A stretch of 64,000 bases of DNA, taken from NCBI RefSeq assembly GCF_016123485.1, contig NZ_JADCKQ010000002.1:248001-312000 (forward strand). The letters run 5' to 3'. The notes under the pieces were generated by a model. The model was given only the letters and a program-made list of their open reading frames with translations, ran no database searches and was not told the DNA's origin. Below are positions 34,639 to 43,953 of this stretch, in pieces. The position numbers and the translations under genes were made by a program. Position 1 is the first letter of the stretch. Every line of letters begins with the position of its first letter. The stretch is from Halocynthiibacter styelae. Its GTDB lineage: Bacteria > Pseudomonadota > Alphaproteobacteria > Rhodobacterales > Rhodobacteraceae.

Positions 34639-36419
34639 CACAACGGCCAGAAGACCGGGATCAGGACGGAAGCCAGCAGACCGATTGTCAGGTTCAGCGG
34701 GATCCCGATTTTCATGAAGTCGGTGAATTTATATCCGCCGGGGCCATAGACCAGCATGTTGGTCTGATACCCAATTGGTGTGGCGAAACTTGCGCTTGCG
34801 GCCACCATCACAGCCACGACCAGCGGGCGGGCATCAACGCCAAGCGCATCGGCCAGGCCAATCGCAATCGGTGTCACAACCACCGCAACCGCATTGTTGG
34901 ACACAAGCTCTGTCAGCACCGAGGTCAACAGATAAATCGCCCAGACGATCAGGAAAGGCGGCAACAGGCCAAGGCCCGGCGCGATGGCGTCCACGATCAG
35001 TTTGACGGCCCCTGAAGCTTCCAGCGCCGCCCCGATCGCAAGCATCGAGAAGATCAGCGCAAGCAGGCGACCATCAATGAAGGAAAACGCTTCTTCGGCG
35101 TCAATACAGCGCGACAGAAAGATCAGCGCGACAGAAATTATCGACAGCAGGAAGATCGGTGCAACGTTAAACGCCGCCAGGATCACGACCCCCAGAAGGG
35201 CTGCGATCGCCACTGGCGCATGGCTGCGGCGGTAGGCCCGGCCAGAGGGTTTTGACACATCGACAAGCCCCATATCCTGGGCCAGGCGTGCGATATCTTC
35301 CGGCGCGCCTTCCAGCAAAAGCGTATCCCCAACCCGCACAATCAGATCGTCCAGCTGACGCCCGATGTTCTGGTTTTTCCGGTGCACCGCCAGCGGGTAA
35401 ACACCATAACGGCGGCGCAGACGCAGGGACCCAAGCGACCGGCCAACCATCTTTGTGTCAGGTGAAATCAGCACTTCAACCGTGGTGGTTTCCACAGCAG
35501 ACAACTGATCCACGCGTTTCAGACTTTTGTTCCGTTGCAGGGACAAAAGTTCGGTCATTTCGGTACGCAGAACCACCCGGTCGCCGACCTGCAATGTCAC
35601 CACATCAAGGTTCCGGCGCAGGGACTGATCGCCGCGCAACACATCCACCAGGCGCACGCCTTCGCGCTTAAACAGCTGAACGGTTTTAACCTCACGGCCG
35701 ATCAGGTTGCTTTCCGGGGGGATCGCGGCCTCGGTGAAGAATTTCTTCTTCGAAATCTTGCCCAGCATATCCGCCATAGACCCACGATCCGGCAGCAATT
35801 TCGGCCCGATAAAGCGCAGATAAATCATGCCCCAGATTACAAGGATAATGCCCAGAGGCGTGACTTCAAAGATCGAAAAAGCTTCCATCCCATTTGCGCG
35901 CGCAACACCATCAACAAGCAGGTTGGTGGATGTGCCGATCAGAGTCAGCGTACCACCAAGGATCGCAGCATAAGACAGGGGGATCAGCATTTTCGAAGCC
36001 GGCAGATCAAGGGTACGGGCCAGTTGTACAAACACCGGGATCATCACAACAACGACCGGGGTGTTCGACACAATCGCAGAGCTGAGAATGACAAACCCCA
36101 TCAACATTGCCACAGCGAGAACCGGCTGGGTCTTGGCCTTGCGGTCGGCAAATTGCGTGAACCAGTCAAGCGATCCCGTGCGCACCAGCGCCCCCATGAT
36201 GATGAACATCGCCGCAATCGTCCAGGGTGCCGGGTTTGCCAGCACCGGCAGTGCTTTTTCATAGGGCAGGATGCCCGTGGCCAGCATCAGGGCCACGCCG
36301 GCAATTGCCACAACTTCGGTTGGATAACTTTCGCGCAGAAACAGCACAAACATCGCAGCCACGACGCAAAGTGCGACGATGGCCTGTCCCGTAGGGGATA
36401 GAATTTCAGCTAAAATCAT
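34638..36419 (-). CDS. SLC13-family permease with TrkA-C domains (second)
   Basis: 593 residues. Same architecture as the gene at 30231-32012: membrane block, two RCK_C domains around residues 210-385 (for example VRVGDTLLLEGAPEDIARLA), second membrane block. The loops GTSTNLLVDGVAR and GYQTNMLVYGPGGYKF are SLC13 re-entrant signatures. First gene of a probable operon leading through the GSF-repeat protein to nitrile hydratase. Could import an anionic substrate related to that pathway, but this is inference from linkage. Confidence 0.87.
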   Translation of the reverse strand: MILAEILSPTGQAIVALCVVAAMFVLFLRESYPTEVVAIAGVALMLATGILPYEKALPVLANPAPWTIAAMFIIMGALVRTGSLDWFTQFADRKAKTQPVLAVAMLMGFVILSSAIVSNTPVVVVMIPVFVQLARTLDLPASKMLIPLSYAAILGGTLTLIGTSTNLLVDGVARANGMEAFSIFEVTPLGIILVIWGMIYLRFIGPKLLPDRGSMADMLGKISKKKFFTEAAIPPESNLIGREVKTVQLFKREGVRLVDVLRGDQSLRRNLDVVTLQVGDRVVLRTEMTELLSLQRNKSLKRVDQLSAVETTTVEVLISPDTKMVGRSLGSLRLRRRYGVYPLAVHRKNQNIGRQLDDLIVRVGDTLLLEGAPEDIARLAQDMGLVDVSKPSGRAYRRSHAPVAIAALLGVVILAAFNVAPIFLLSIISVALIFLSRCIDAEEAFSFIDGRLLALIFSMLAIGAALEASGAVKLIVDAIAPGLGLLPPFLIVWAIYLLTSVLTELVSNNAVAVVVTPIAIGLADALGVDARPLVVAVMVAASASFATPIGYQTNMLVYGPGGYKFTDFMKIGIPLNLTIGLLASVLIPVFWPL

Positions 36420-36485
36420 CTGAGCCCATATTCGTTAAACCGCACTGAGTGTCGCGGTTTATGGGGATGGGCGCAAGTGCGGTGT

Positions 36486-36809
36486 TCATTCTTTGAAAGA
36501 ACCCAGGGGAACATAGCGTATTGCAAAGGCTTGCCCTAACTCACTTTGTAAAGAGATCAAAAGGATTAGTGCCTGGTCTTCAAGTTGTGAATAGTCGGCG
36601 TTGGACCACGGGCCAGGACTATCGGGATCATTCCAATCAAGAGCCTGGTCATGTCAGATGTTCAGGTCTGATAGTTTTTCTTTGGTGCTTTGAGAGATCG
36701 GAAGCTTATCTTCGATGGGACCAACATCAAATTCATTCCTGGCGTTATCGTCATCACACCAGAGACACCCTCCACCCCATTCAAACATGAGTTTCAGCTT
36801 ATAGGTCAT
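36486..36809 (-). pseudogene. Small conserved ORF broken by one in-frame TGA
   Basis: A 107-codon frame starts at the ATG at 36809, overlapping the DMT transporter stop as ATGA, and runs to a TGA at 36486-36488. It is interrupted at codon 52 by TGA (36654-36656). Both sides stay in one frame and look like real protein: the first half opens MTYKLKLMFEWGGGCLWCDD with a Cys-x2-Cys pair, and the second contains ALDWNDPDSPGPWS. A single G-to-A change of a TGG tryptophan codon would explain it. Likely a recent nonsense pseudogene, a sequencing error, or less likely recoding. The plus-strand ORF in the same place is its shadow. Confidence 0.75.
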
Positions 36810-37714
36810 GTTTGACTTTCTTTCCCCCTCGGCTGCACCAGAAACAGCCCTGCCATCATCAGAACAAGGGCAATCCAGATATAGCTGGAATAGCTCTCGG
36901 ACAACAGAAGCATGGACCAGAGCAGGCCGGACGCGGTGACGATATAGGCGACCTGGGCTGAGAACACCGCACCAGCACGGCCCACCAGCCAGACGTAGCC
37001 TGTATAGGCGATCACGTTGATCAGGGAAGCCATGACAATGGCGAAATCGGGGGCGGCCCAGGTGGTGGGCGGAGTGATAAACGTGCCGGTCATCAGGGCG
37101 ATAGGCAGACTTGCGACACTGCCCAGAATGCTTGCGCCCAGAAGAACACGCACCGGACCTTCGCCCGTGTCACCCCATTTCGCCACAAGGTTGCTTTCCA
37201 GCCCGTATAGAAACGGCGCGATCAACGCCAGTGGAATAAAGACCACCATGGCGCGGTCTGGCAGGCTGGCCTCTGGCCCTGCAATCAGGATCACCGCCAG
37301 CATGCCGGTCAACAGCCCGGCGAAACGACGCCAGTTGAATTTCTCAGACCCAAGCGCCAGCGCGATGGGAAAGGCGAACATCGGCACCAGTGAAATCAGC
37401 AGCGCCACGACGCCCGCAGGCAGGTAAACCGACGCCGTATAAGACGCCCAGTTCGGCAGCAATGTTCCGCATAGCATCACCGCCAGATACAGCCGGATCT
37501 GGTCACGTTTGAACCCGGGCCAGACACCGCGTTGCCAGCAGATCAGGGACAGAAGAGCGGCGCAGATGAACTGGTTCCAAAAGATGATCCCGAAATCGCG
37601 ATAGCCTTCGGACACAGCGATTTTGTTCAGCGGGAACGACAGCCCCCAAACCAGGCCACAGCCCAGAAGCACGAAAAACAAGGGCCCATTGCCCTGTTTT
37701 ACCCGCGCAATCAC
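36806..37714 (-). CDS. EamA/DMT-family transporter (second)
   Basis: 302 residues, ten transmembrane helices in two EamA repeats, with LGCGLVWGLSFPLNKIAV at the N terminus typical of the RhaT/EamA group. Overlaps the upstream ymdB stop by 4 bp (ATGA) and the downstream broken small ORF by 4 bp. Substrate unknown. The tight three-gene operon with a phosphodiesterase is probably incidental. Confidence 0.85.
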   Translation of the reverse strand: MIARVKQGNGPLFFVLLGCGLVWGLSFPLNKIAVSEGYRDFGIIFWNQFICAALLSLICWQRGVWPGFKRDQIRLYLAVMLCGTLLPNWASYTASVYLPAGVVALLISLVPMFAFPIALALGSEKFNWRRFAGLLTGMLAVILIAGPEASLPDRAMVVFIPLALIAPFLYGLESNLVAKWGDTGEGPVRVLLGASILGSVASLPIALMTGTFITPPTTWAAPDFAIVMASLINVIAYTGYVWLVGRAGAVFSAQVAYIVTASGLLWSMLLLSESYSSYIWIALVLMMAGLFLVQPRGKESQT

Positions 37715-38544
37715 GCGGGTGGCCAGGCGCTGTCGGGGCTGGAAGGTTGCAGGCGCCCGCCATTGCGGATCATCGCCACGCGCTTTGCCTTGCCGGTCAT
37801 GTCATCGGTTTCAACAAAGAGGCCCGAAAGCGTTGCTTCCTCAAGCGCGGGCGTAAACCGCCCCTTGCCCATGCCGGTAATAAAGCGGCGCATGGGTTCT
37901 TCTTTTTCCATGCCAATGACGGAATTATAGTCGCCACACATGCCCGCATCTGCCTGAAATGCTGTGCCTTTTGGCAGGATCTGCGCGTCACCGGTCGGGA
38001 TATGGGTGTGGGTGCCGACAACAACGCTTGCGCGTCCGTCACACCAATGTCCCATGCCCATTTTCTCGCTGGTGGCTTCGCAGTGAATGTCCACAAGGCT
38101 TGCCTGAACGCGTCCCATCAGCGGGGCCTTCTTCAGCTCGGCCTCAATCGCGGAAAACGGATCAGAGAAAGGGCGTTTCATGAAAACCTGGCCCAGCGCC
38201 TGTGTCACCAGAACCTTACGTCCGCGGGTGGCCTCAAAGATACCGGCACCACGTCCGGGCGCATCTTTGGCAAAGTTCAGCGGGCGGATGATGCGGGGTT
38301 CCTGGGCGATATAGCCATACATATCCCGTTGATCAAACGCGTGATCACCCAGGGTGATCACATCGGCCCCTGCCGCAAGGATCGCTTTTGCATGACTGGC
38401 ATTCAGCCCCATACCAGAGGTCGCATTTTCACCGTTCACCACGATAAAATCGAGCTTCCAGTCCTCCCGCAGGCCGGGAAGGCGTTCTGAGATTGCATTG
38501 CGGCCGGCGCGGCCAACGACATCGCCAAGAAATAGAATACGCAT
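37711..38544 (-). CDS. ymdB: YmdB-like metallophosphoesterase (TIGR00282)
   Basis: 277 residues. The metal-binding motifs of the family are clear: LFLGDVVGRAGR (5-16), VVNGENATSGMG, LGDHAFDQRD and GTHTHIPTGDAQILPKGTAF near residue 180. Homologue of Bacillus YmdB, a 2',3'-cyclic nucleotide phosphodiesterase affecting biofilm and sporulation; its role in alphaproteobacteria is less clear. First gene of a three-gene overlapping operon; divergent from the small secreted protein at 38627. Confidence 0.9.
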   Translation of the reverse strand: MRILFLGDVVGRAGRNAISERLPGLREDWKLDFIVVNGENATSGMGLNASHAKAILAAGADVITLGDHAFDQRDMYGYIAQEPRIIRPLNFAKDAPGRGAGIFEATRGRKVLVTQALGQVFMKRPFSDPFSAIEAELKKAPLMGRVQASLVDIHCEATSEKMGMGHWCDGRASVVVGTHTHIPTGDAQILPKGTAFQADAGMCGDYNSVIGMEKEEPMRRFITGMGKGRFTPALEEATLSGLFVETDDMTGKAKRVAMIRNGGRLQPSSPDSAWPPA

Positions 38545-38626
38545 GCCTCTGCATTATCACGGCCATGGTGTCGCGCAAGCTCAGAAAACACTGGAACGTG
38601 GCGTTTTCTGCTGATAGCGGAAAGAA

Positions 38627-38992
38627 ATGAGGGGAATTCTGCAGACCATTGCTTGTGTTTTGCTCTGTGTTGCCGTGATGGCACCACGGGTGAATGCGGC
38701 TATTGTGGCATTTTTCCCCGATAGTTTCCGGATGATTGTGATCTGTACCGGCACGGAAATGCGTACGATCATTTTGGATCCTTCGGGTGCGCCGGTCTCT
38801 GAAGAATTGCTTGCTGAATCTGTTTGTCTGATGGGTGATGGGGCCGTGATGTCTGAAGCGCCAGAGGTGTTCTGGCAACGCCTGCATCTGCGTTTCACCC
38901 GCGACACAGCCCTATTTGCGCAGTTCACTGATGCCGATCAGCTGATCCTTCTGCGCCCACCGGGCCGGGGACCACCTGCTTTGTTTGTTTAA
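38627..38992 (+). CDS. Small exported protein upstream of PepSY gene
   Basis: 121 residues with an N-terminal signal sequence (hydrophobic 4-19, MAPRVNA before the probable cut). The mature domain is not recognised; it has one cysteine pair (Cys40 and Cys67 approximately). A GGAAAGAA ribosome site precedes the ATG. It lies 32 bp upstream of the PepSY membrane protein and reads in the same direction, so it probably belongs to the same unit, which in relatives is often iron-regulated. Confidence 0.65.
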   Translation: MRGILQTIACVLLCVAVMAPRVNAAIVAFFPDSFRMIVICTGTEMRTIILDPSGAPVSEELLAESVCLMGDGAVMSEAPEVFWQRLHLRFTRDTALFAQFTDADQLILLRPPGRGPPALFV

Positions 38993-39024
38993 CACCCAAA
39001 CTTAAACAAACTCAGGAAAATACA

Positions 39025-40338
39025 ATGAACACAGTAAATGCGGCCACGGCCGCAGACACCTCCGTGCGCGGCGGTGCCTTTTATCGTCTCGTCTGGAAAT
39101 GGCATTTTCTGGCCTCACTTTATGTACTGCCTTTTATGCTGATCCTTTCTGTCACCGGCGGGATTTACCTTTACAAACCTCAGATCGAATCCTGGCTCTA
39201 TGCGGATCGTCTGACTGTTGCGGTCACGGGCGAGGCCCTGCCGCTTGAAGATCAGATAGCAGCCCTTGAAGAGTATTCCGGTGTGACGCGTTTGCGCGGG
39301 ATCATGGTCTATGATGATCCGGCCCGCACAACGCGCGTGGAATTCAACGATACGGATCGTGTCCGCAGCCATGCCTGGATCAATCCGTATACGGCGGAAG
39401 TGCTTGCCAGCACGCCGCGTGATGCCACGTTGATGCGGATGTTGAAGAAGTTTCACGGCGAGCTATTACTGGGCAGTTTCGGCACGAAATTTGTTGAACT
39501 TTCAGCACATTGGGCGATTGTTATGATGGTCACGGGGATCATTCTCTGGTGGCCGCGTGGCAAGCGAAACCTGCGCGATGCGACCCGTCTGCCGCAGGGC
39601 ACCGGTCGTAAATGGTGGCGCGAGGCACATCTGTTCTCGGGCATGTTTGCCTTTGTGCTGATCATGCCAATTCTGATCACCGGCCTGCCCTGGACGGATG
39701 TCTGGGGTGGTGGTCTGTCTTATGTGCAGACACAGACCGGGCAGAAATCCTTGTCCCTGCGATTTGGCGGGGCTGCGCCGAAATCATCTGCCTCAGAAGG
39801 CGATACCATTGCTTATGCACAGGTGATCGAAATCGCACGCGATCAGGGCATTGTTACGCCGTATGAGATGCGCCCGCCACGTCGTGAGAACGATGCATTC
39901 TGGTTGCGATCCGCCAGTGTAAACCGTTATGATCAGACGGAAATCGTTGTGGATCGCTATAGTGGGGAACAACTGGCACGGGTTGATTTCGCGGAAAACC
40001 CGGTGGTCGCAAAAACTGTGTCTCTGGGCATTTCTCTGCACCAGGGGGAACTGTTTGGCCCGCTTAATCTGGCGCTGAACACCATCGCGGCTTTGCTGGG
40101 TGTGTTCCTGTCTGTATCCGGCTTTATTGTCTGGTGGAAACGCCGTCCCGCAGGCTCTCTCGGGGTGCCCGCCGCACCAGAGGCAAACCTCAGTGCAGGC
40201 ATGATTGTCACCGTGATTGCGCTAATGATCCTGCTGCCACTGATGGGACTTTCCCTGATCTTTGCCCTGGTATTGGACTGGCTGATTTTCCGGCGCCTGG
40301 GCTGGTTCCAGGGGGCGCGGCCAACCGCAGCAGAATAA
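39025..40338 (+). CDS. PepSY-associated TM helix protein
   Basis: 437 residues. Four or five transmembrane helices: one near residue 30 (LASLYVLPFMLILSVTGGIYLY), one after AHWAIVMMVTGIILWWP, one FSGMFAFVLIMPILITG and a C-terminal pair, with periplasmic PepSY-like domains between. The helix pattern and conserved ITGGIYLYKP-type and HWW motifs match the PepSY_TM family, whose members act in iron-siderophore reduction. No TonB receptor is adjacent here. A hairpin terminator follows. Confidence 0.88.
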   Translation: MNTVNAATAADTSVRGGAFYRLVWKWHFLASLYVLPFMLILSVTGGIYLYKPQIESWLYADRLTVAVTGEALPLEDQIAALEEYSGVTRLRGIMVYDDPARTTRVEFNDTDRVRSHAWINPYTAEVLASTPRDATLMRMLKKFHGELLLGSFGTKFVELSAHWAIVMMVTGIILWWPRGKRNLRDATRLPQGTGRKWWREAHLFSGMFAFVLIMPILITGLPWTDVWGGGLSYVQTQTGQKSLSLRFGGAAPKSSASEGDTIAYAQVIEIARDQGIVTPYEMRPPRRENDAFWLRSASVNRYDQTEIVVDRYSGEQLARVDFAENPVVAKTVSLGISLHQGELFGPLNLALNTIAALLGVFLSVSGFIVWWKRRPAGSLGVPAAPEANLSAGMIVTVIALMILLPLMGLSLIFALVLDWLIFRRLGWFQGARPTAAE

Positions 40339-40342
40339 AAAG

Positions 40343-40364
40343 AGCGGCCCTGCAAAGGGCCGCT
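40343..40364 (+). terminator. Terminator after PepSY gene
   Basis: AGCGGCCC-TGCAAA-GGGCCGCT perfect 8-bp stem with an A-rich 5' side and TTTA after it, directly following the stop codon. Can act for both converging genes. Confidence 0.7.
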
Positions 40365-40466
40365 TTACCCCGCCAAAACGGGTAAATATCGCATACACAA
40401 ACCATGCACAGTCTATGCACAACTTATGCATATCAGGCGCACGGCGCTTTCAGACCTGGTTAAGGA

Positions 40467-41039
40467 TCAGAAGGTGATCACTTCGCGCTCTGTCACGATG
40501 TAATCAAGTGGCTGATCGGTGTCTTCCAATGGCAGATCCGTAGCTTCCTGCGCGGCCCAGGCGAAACCCAGGGCAAGGGTCGGACGTTTCGCACGCAGGC
40601 CTTCAAGCGTGCGGTCATAGAACCCGCCACCATAGCCCAAACGCCCGCCCGCGCGATCAAAGGCCACAAGCGGGGCGATCAGCACTTCGGGTTCCACCCA
40701 TTGGCAATCCGCCGGGATGCGCGCACCGAAGGTGCCCATGGTCATGGTGGTGTCCGGGGTCCAGAGCGCGAATTTCAGGGGCTGACCGTTGGCCTCAATC
40801 ACCGGGACGGCGATTTGCGATGAGGCGGCAAGTTCTGTCATGGCAGGCAGCGGATCAATCTCGCTGCGCATGGGCATATAGGCCCCGATTACTTTGCCCT
40901 TATGCGCGGCCAAAACTTCCATCAGTTTTTCATTCGCCGAAGCATTGCGAAGAGGCGCATCATCGGCGCGGTGCGTTGCACCCCGCCGTTCAAAGGCGGC
41001 TTCGCGTGCCGCAGATTTCAGAGCCGTCAGATCGGTCAT
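40467..41039 (-). CDS. 5-formyltetrahydrofolate cyclo-ligase
   Basis: 190 residues from the ATG at 41039, which overlaps the mgtE stop as ATGA. The ATP/folate site motif RLGYGGGFYDRTL near residue 138 is diagnostic, and MRSEIDPLPAM lies near residue 60. Converts 5-formyl-THF to 5,10-methenyl-THF. Coupled with the magnesium channel gene; the enzyme needs Mg-ATP, but the pairing may be chance. I looked for a 6S RNA, sometimes found near this gene in other bacteria, and did not see one. Confidence 0.92.
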   Translation of the reverse strand: MTDLTALKSAAREAAFERRGATHRADDAPLRNASANEKLMEVLAAHKGKVIGAYMPMRSEIDPLPAMTELAASSQIAVPVIEANGQPLKFALWTPDTTMTMGTFGARIPADCQWVEPEVLIAPLVAFDRAGGRLGYGGGFYDRTLEGLRAKRPTLALGFAWAAQEATDLPLEDTDQPLDYIVTEREVITF

Positions 41040-42418
41040 AATAGCATCCATCCCGCAAGACCCAGGAAGGCGAAGAAGCCCACCACATCGGTCACAGTTG
41101 TCACAAAGGCCCCCGACGCCAGCGCCGGATCGACCCCCAGTTTTTCCAGCGAGACCGGCACAAGAATGCCCGCAAGCCCTGCGATCACCAGGTTCACCAC
41201 CATGGCAATCGCCAGCACCGCGCCCAGCATAGGTTGCCCGAACCAGATCCAGCCGACCACGCCCATGATCAACGCAAAGGCCAGGCCATTCGCCAGCCCC
41301 ACAAGGGTTTCGCGTTTGATCACCCGCCAGAGGTTGGAACTGGTAAGGTCTTTTGTCGCCAGCGCCCGCACAGCTACTGTGAGCGCCTGAGTGCCGGCGT
41401 TCCCGCCCATAGACGCCACAATGGGCATCAGAACCGCCAGGGCGACAAATTGCGCGATCGTGGCTTCAAACTGGGCGATCACTAATGAGGCCAGGATCGC
41501 GGTGATCAGGTTCACAAACAGCCAGGGGAAACGGGTTTTGGTGGTTTCAATCACACGGTCAGACAGGCTGGTGGCTTCGCCCACACCCGCAAGTCGCAGG
41601 ATGTCTTCTTCGTGTTCTTCATCCAGAACCACCATCGCATCATCAATGGTAATGACGCCAACCAGACGGTCATCTTCATCCACAACGGGGGCGGAAATCA
41701 GGTGGTACTGGTTGAATGCATAAGCAACATCTTCTTCCGGCTGGGTCACGCGGATCGGACGGAAGGTGTCTTCGCACAGCTCTGTCAGGGGGATTTCACG
41801 CGCCGCGCCCAGCAATTTGCCCAGAGTCACATAGCCCGTGGGTTTCAGGCGCGGATCAACCATGATCACATGATAAAACTGTTCCGGCAATTCATCCTGG
41901 TTGCGCAAAAAATCGATTGTCTGGCCGACATTCCAGTGTTCGGGCGCGGCAACGATTTCACGCTGCATAAGGCGACCGGCGGACTCTTCGGGCCAGGCCA
42001 GCGCCTGTTCCACCGCAACCCGGTCTGCATCTTCCAGAGCGTCAAGAATGGCTTCCTGTTGGGGTTCGTCCAGATCCTCAACCAGATCGACAACGTCATC
42101 GGTTTCAAGTTCTCGAACCGCCTCAGACACCACGTCATCCGGCAGGAATTCAATCGCCTCTTCGCGCAGGCTTTCATCAAGTTCTGACAGGATTTCCCCA
42201 TCAAACACATCGCGGGCCAGCAGAAGGATTTCCCGGCGTTCGCGTTGATCCACCTGTTCCAGCATATCCGCAAGGTCGGCGGCGTGTAGTGGTTCAAAGA
42301 TTTCTTCCAGGCGGGCTTTGTCGGCGGTTGCCAGGGCCAGGCGGACCTCATCAACCAGCGACCGGTCCAGGGCAAAATCTTCTTCCTGGTCGTCCTGGTC
42401 AAAGAGTGTATCTGCCAT
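41036..42418 (-). CDS. mgtE: MgtE magnesium channel/transporter
   Basis: 460 residues. Acidic N-terminal domain (to about 130), a pair of CBS domains (about 140-260; REIPLTELCEDTF and DDRLVGVITIDDAMVV), a connecting helix, then five transmembrane helices with the PIVASMGGNAGTQALTVAVRALA block that lines the pore. Mg2+ binding between the N and CBS domains closes the channel. First gene of a two-gene operon; divergent from guaD, 130-160 bp away. Confidence 0.95.
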   Translation of the reverse strand: MADTLFDQDDQEEDFALDRSLVDEVRLALATADKARLEEIFEPLHAADLADMLEQVDQRERREILLLARDVFDGEILSELDESLREEAIEFLPDDVVSEAVRELETDDVVDLVEDLDEPQQEAILDALEDADRVAVEQALAWPEESAGRLMQREIVAAPEHWNVGQTIDFLRNQDELPEQFYHVIMVDPRLKPTGYVTLGKLLGAAREIPLTELCEDTFRPIRVTQPEEDVAYAFNQYHLISAPVVDEDDRLVGVITIDDAMVVLDEEHEEDILRLAGVGEATSLSDRVIETTKTRFPWLFVNLITAILASLVIAQFEATIAQFVALAVLMPIVASMGGNAGTQALTVAVRALATKDLTSSNLWRVIKRETLVGLANGLAFALIMGVVGWIWFGQPMLGAVLAIAMVVNLVIAGLAGILVPVSLEKLGVDPALASGAFVTTVTDVVGFFAFLGLAGWMLL

Positions 42419-42581
42419 GTTTTGCCCTCATACCTGGAAATAACCGATGCGGCGATTGGCCCGCCTTTATGCGAACATAACCAAAAGTCTTTCGGGAAAA
42501 CAGGGATAACCGGGCGATTTACCCGCAAAATACGACAGGCTATGTTAGATGTCCGGGGAATGTATGAAGGACGCTTTGATA

Positions 42582-43862
42582 ATGCAGAAAATTCTGACAG
42601 GCCAGGTGCTGCAGTTTCTTGCCAATCCGTTTGAGGGCCCGGCGGAAGAAAGCGCGCGTGTGATCACAGATGGCGCGGTTCTGGTGGAAGGCGGGCGTAT
42701 TGCGAAGGTCGGGCGTGCGGCAGATCTGCTGGCGGATTATCCGCGAGCTGTGGTGACGCGCTATGGCGATCACCTGATCTGCGCGGGGTTTGTTGATGCC
42801 CATGTGCATTATCCGCAGACCGCGATTATCGCGAGCTGGGGTAAGCGGCTGATAGACTGGCTGAACACCTATACGTTCCCGGAAGAAATGCGTTTTACGG
42901 ATGCGGGTTTTGCCCGGGAAACAGCGGATCGTTATCTGGATCTGACCCGGGTCAATGGCACGACCACTGTAACCAGTTTTTGTACGATCCACCCGGAAAG
43001 TGTTGATGCGCTGTTTGATGCAGCAGAGGCACGCGGACAACGCATTGTGGCTGGCAAAACCTGTATGGATCGCAACGCACCCGATAGGCTGCGCGACACG
43101 GCACAAAGCGCTTATGACGACAGCAAAACCCTGCTGGAAAAATGGCACGGTCGCGGGCGGGCGAGCTATGCGATCACACCGCGGTTTTCACCGACCTCGA
43201 CGCCGGAACAGCTGGCGGCGATGGGGGCTTTGTGGGCGGAATATCCTGAAGTTCTGATGCAGACCCATCTGTCAGAACAGCTGGATGAGATTGAATGGGT
43301 GAAGGAACTTTACCCGAATTCCCGCGATTATCTGGACACTTATGAAGAACACGGGCTGTTGCGCCCCGGGGCACTGTTTGGCCACGCGATCCATCTGACA
43401 GACCGCGAACGCGCACGCCTGAAAGAAATGGATGCAAGCCTTGTGCATTGCCCAACGTCGAATACGTTCATTGGTTCCGGCCTGTTTGATATGGCCGGGT
43501 TGATGGCGGAAGGGCAACGCGTGGGGCTGGCGACAGATACCGGCGGCGGATCGAGCTTTTCCATGCTGCGCACCATGGCGGCAGCTTATGAAGTGGGGCA
43601 ACTGCGCGGCACGCCGCTGCATCCGGCGCAACTGTTGTGGCTGGCGACACAGGGATCCGCGCGCGCGCTGCAGATGGAAGGTAAGATTGGCAATATTGTG
43701 GAAGGGATGGAGGCGGACCTGACCGTGCTTGACCTGGCTTCAACCCCGGCGATTGCCCAGCGCCATGTAAGGGCCAATGATATCTGGGAGGCCCTCTTCC
43801 CAACGATCATGATGGGGGATGACCGGGCTGTGGTAGATTGCTGGATTAACGGCGAGCGGTAA
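42582..43862 (+). CDS. guaD: Guanine deaminase
   Basis: 426 residues from the ATG at 42582, where similarity to the family should begin; in-frame ATGs at 42549 and 42564 are alternatives. Amidohydrolase fold: metal motif DAHVHYPQT, His in MQTHLSEQLDE, and TDTGGGSSFS near the C-terminal catalytic aspartate. Deaminates guanine to xanthine. Stands with a second purine deaminase of the same superfamily 2.6 kb away, suggesting a purine catabolic setting. Confidence 0.92.
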   Translation: MQKILTGQVLQFLANPFEGPAEESARVITDGAVLVEGGRIAKVGRAADLLADYPRAVVTRYGDHLICAGFVDAHVHYPQTAIIASWGKRLIDWLNTYTFPEEMRFTDAGFARETADRYLDLTRVNGTTTVTSFCTIHPESVDALFDAAEARGQRIVAGKTCMDRNAPDRLRDTAQSAYDDSKTLLEKWHGRGRASYAITPRFSPTSTPEQLAAMGALWAEYPEVLMQTHLSEQLDEIEWVKELYPNSRDYLDTYEEHGLLRPGALFGHAIHLTDRERARLKEMDASLVHCPTSNTFIGSGLFDMAGLMAEGQRVGLATDTGGGSSFSMLRTMAAAYEVGQLRGTPLHPAQLLWLATQGSARALQMEGKIGNIVEGMEADLTVLDLASTPAIAQRHVRANDIWEALFPTIMMGDDRAVVDCWINGER

Positions 43863-43953
43863 AGTCTGGTCATCCAGCTCTAGGGGTACACCGGACTGAC
43901 ATCAGTTCTGCCTGAGCCTTGCACAACTTGCCTGCAAAGACGAAGGTGCAGGC

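Noticed and set aside
36521-36790. 89-codon plus-strand ORF
   Set aside because: It is the antisense shadow of the broken minus-strand gene at 36486-36809, which has coupled start and protein-like sequence.
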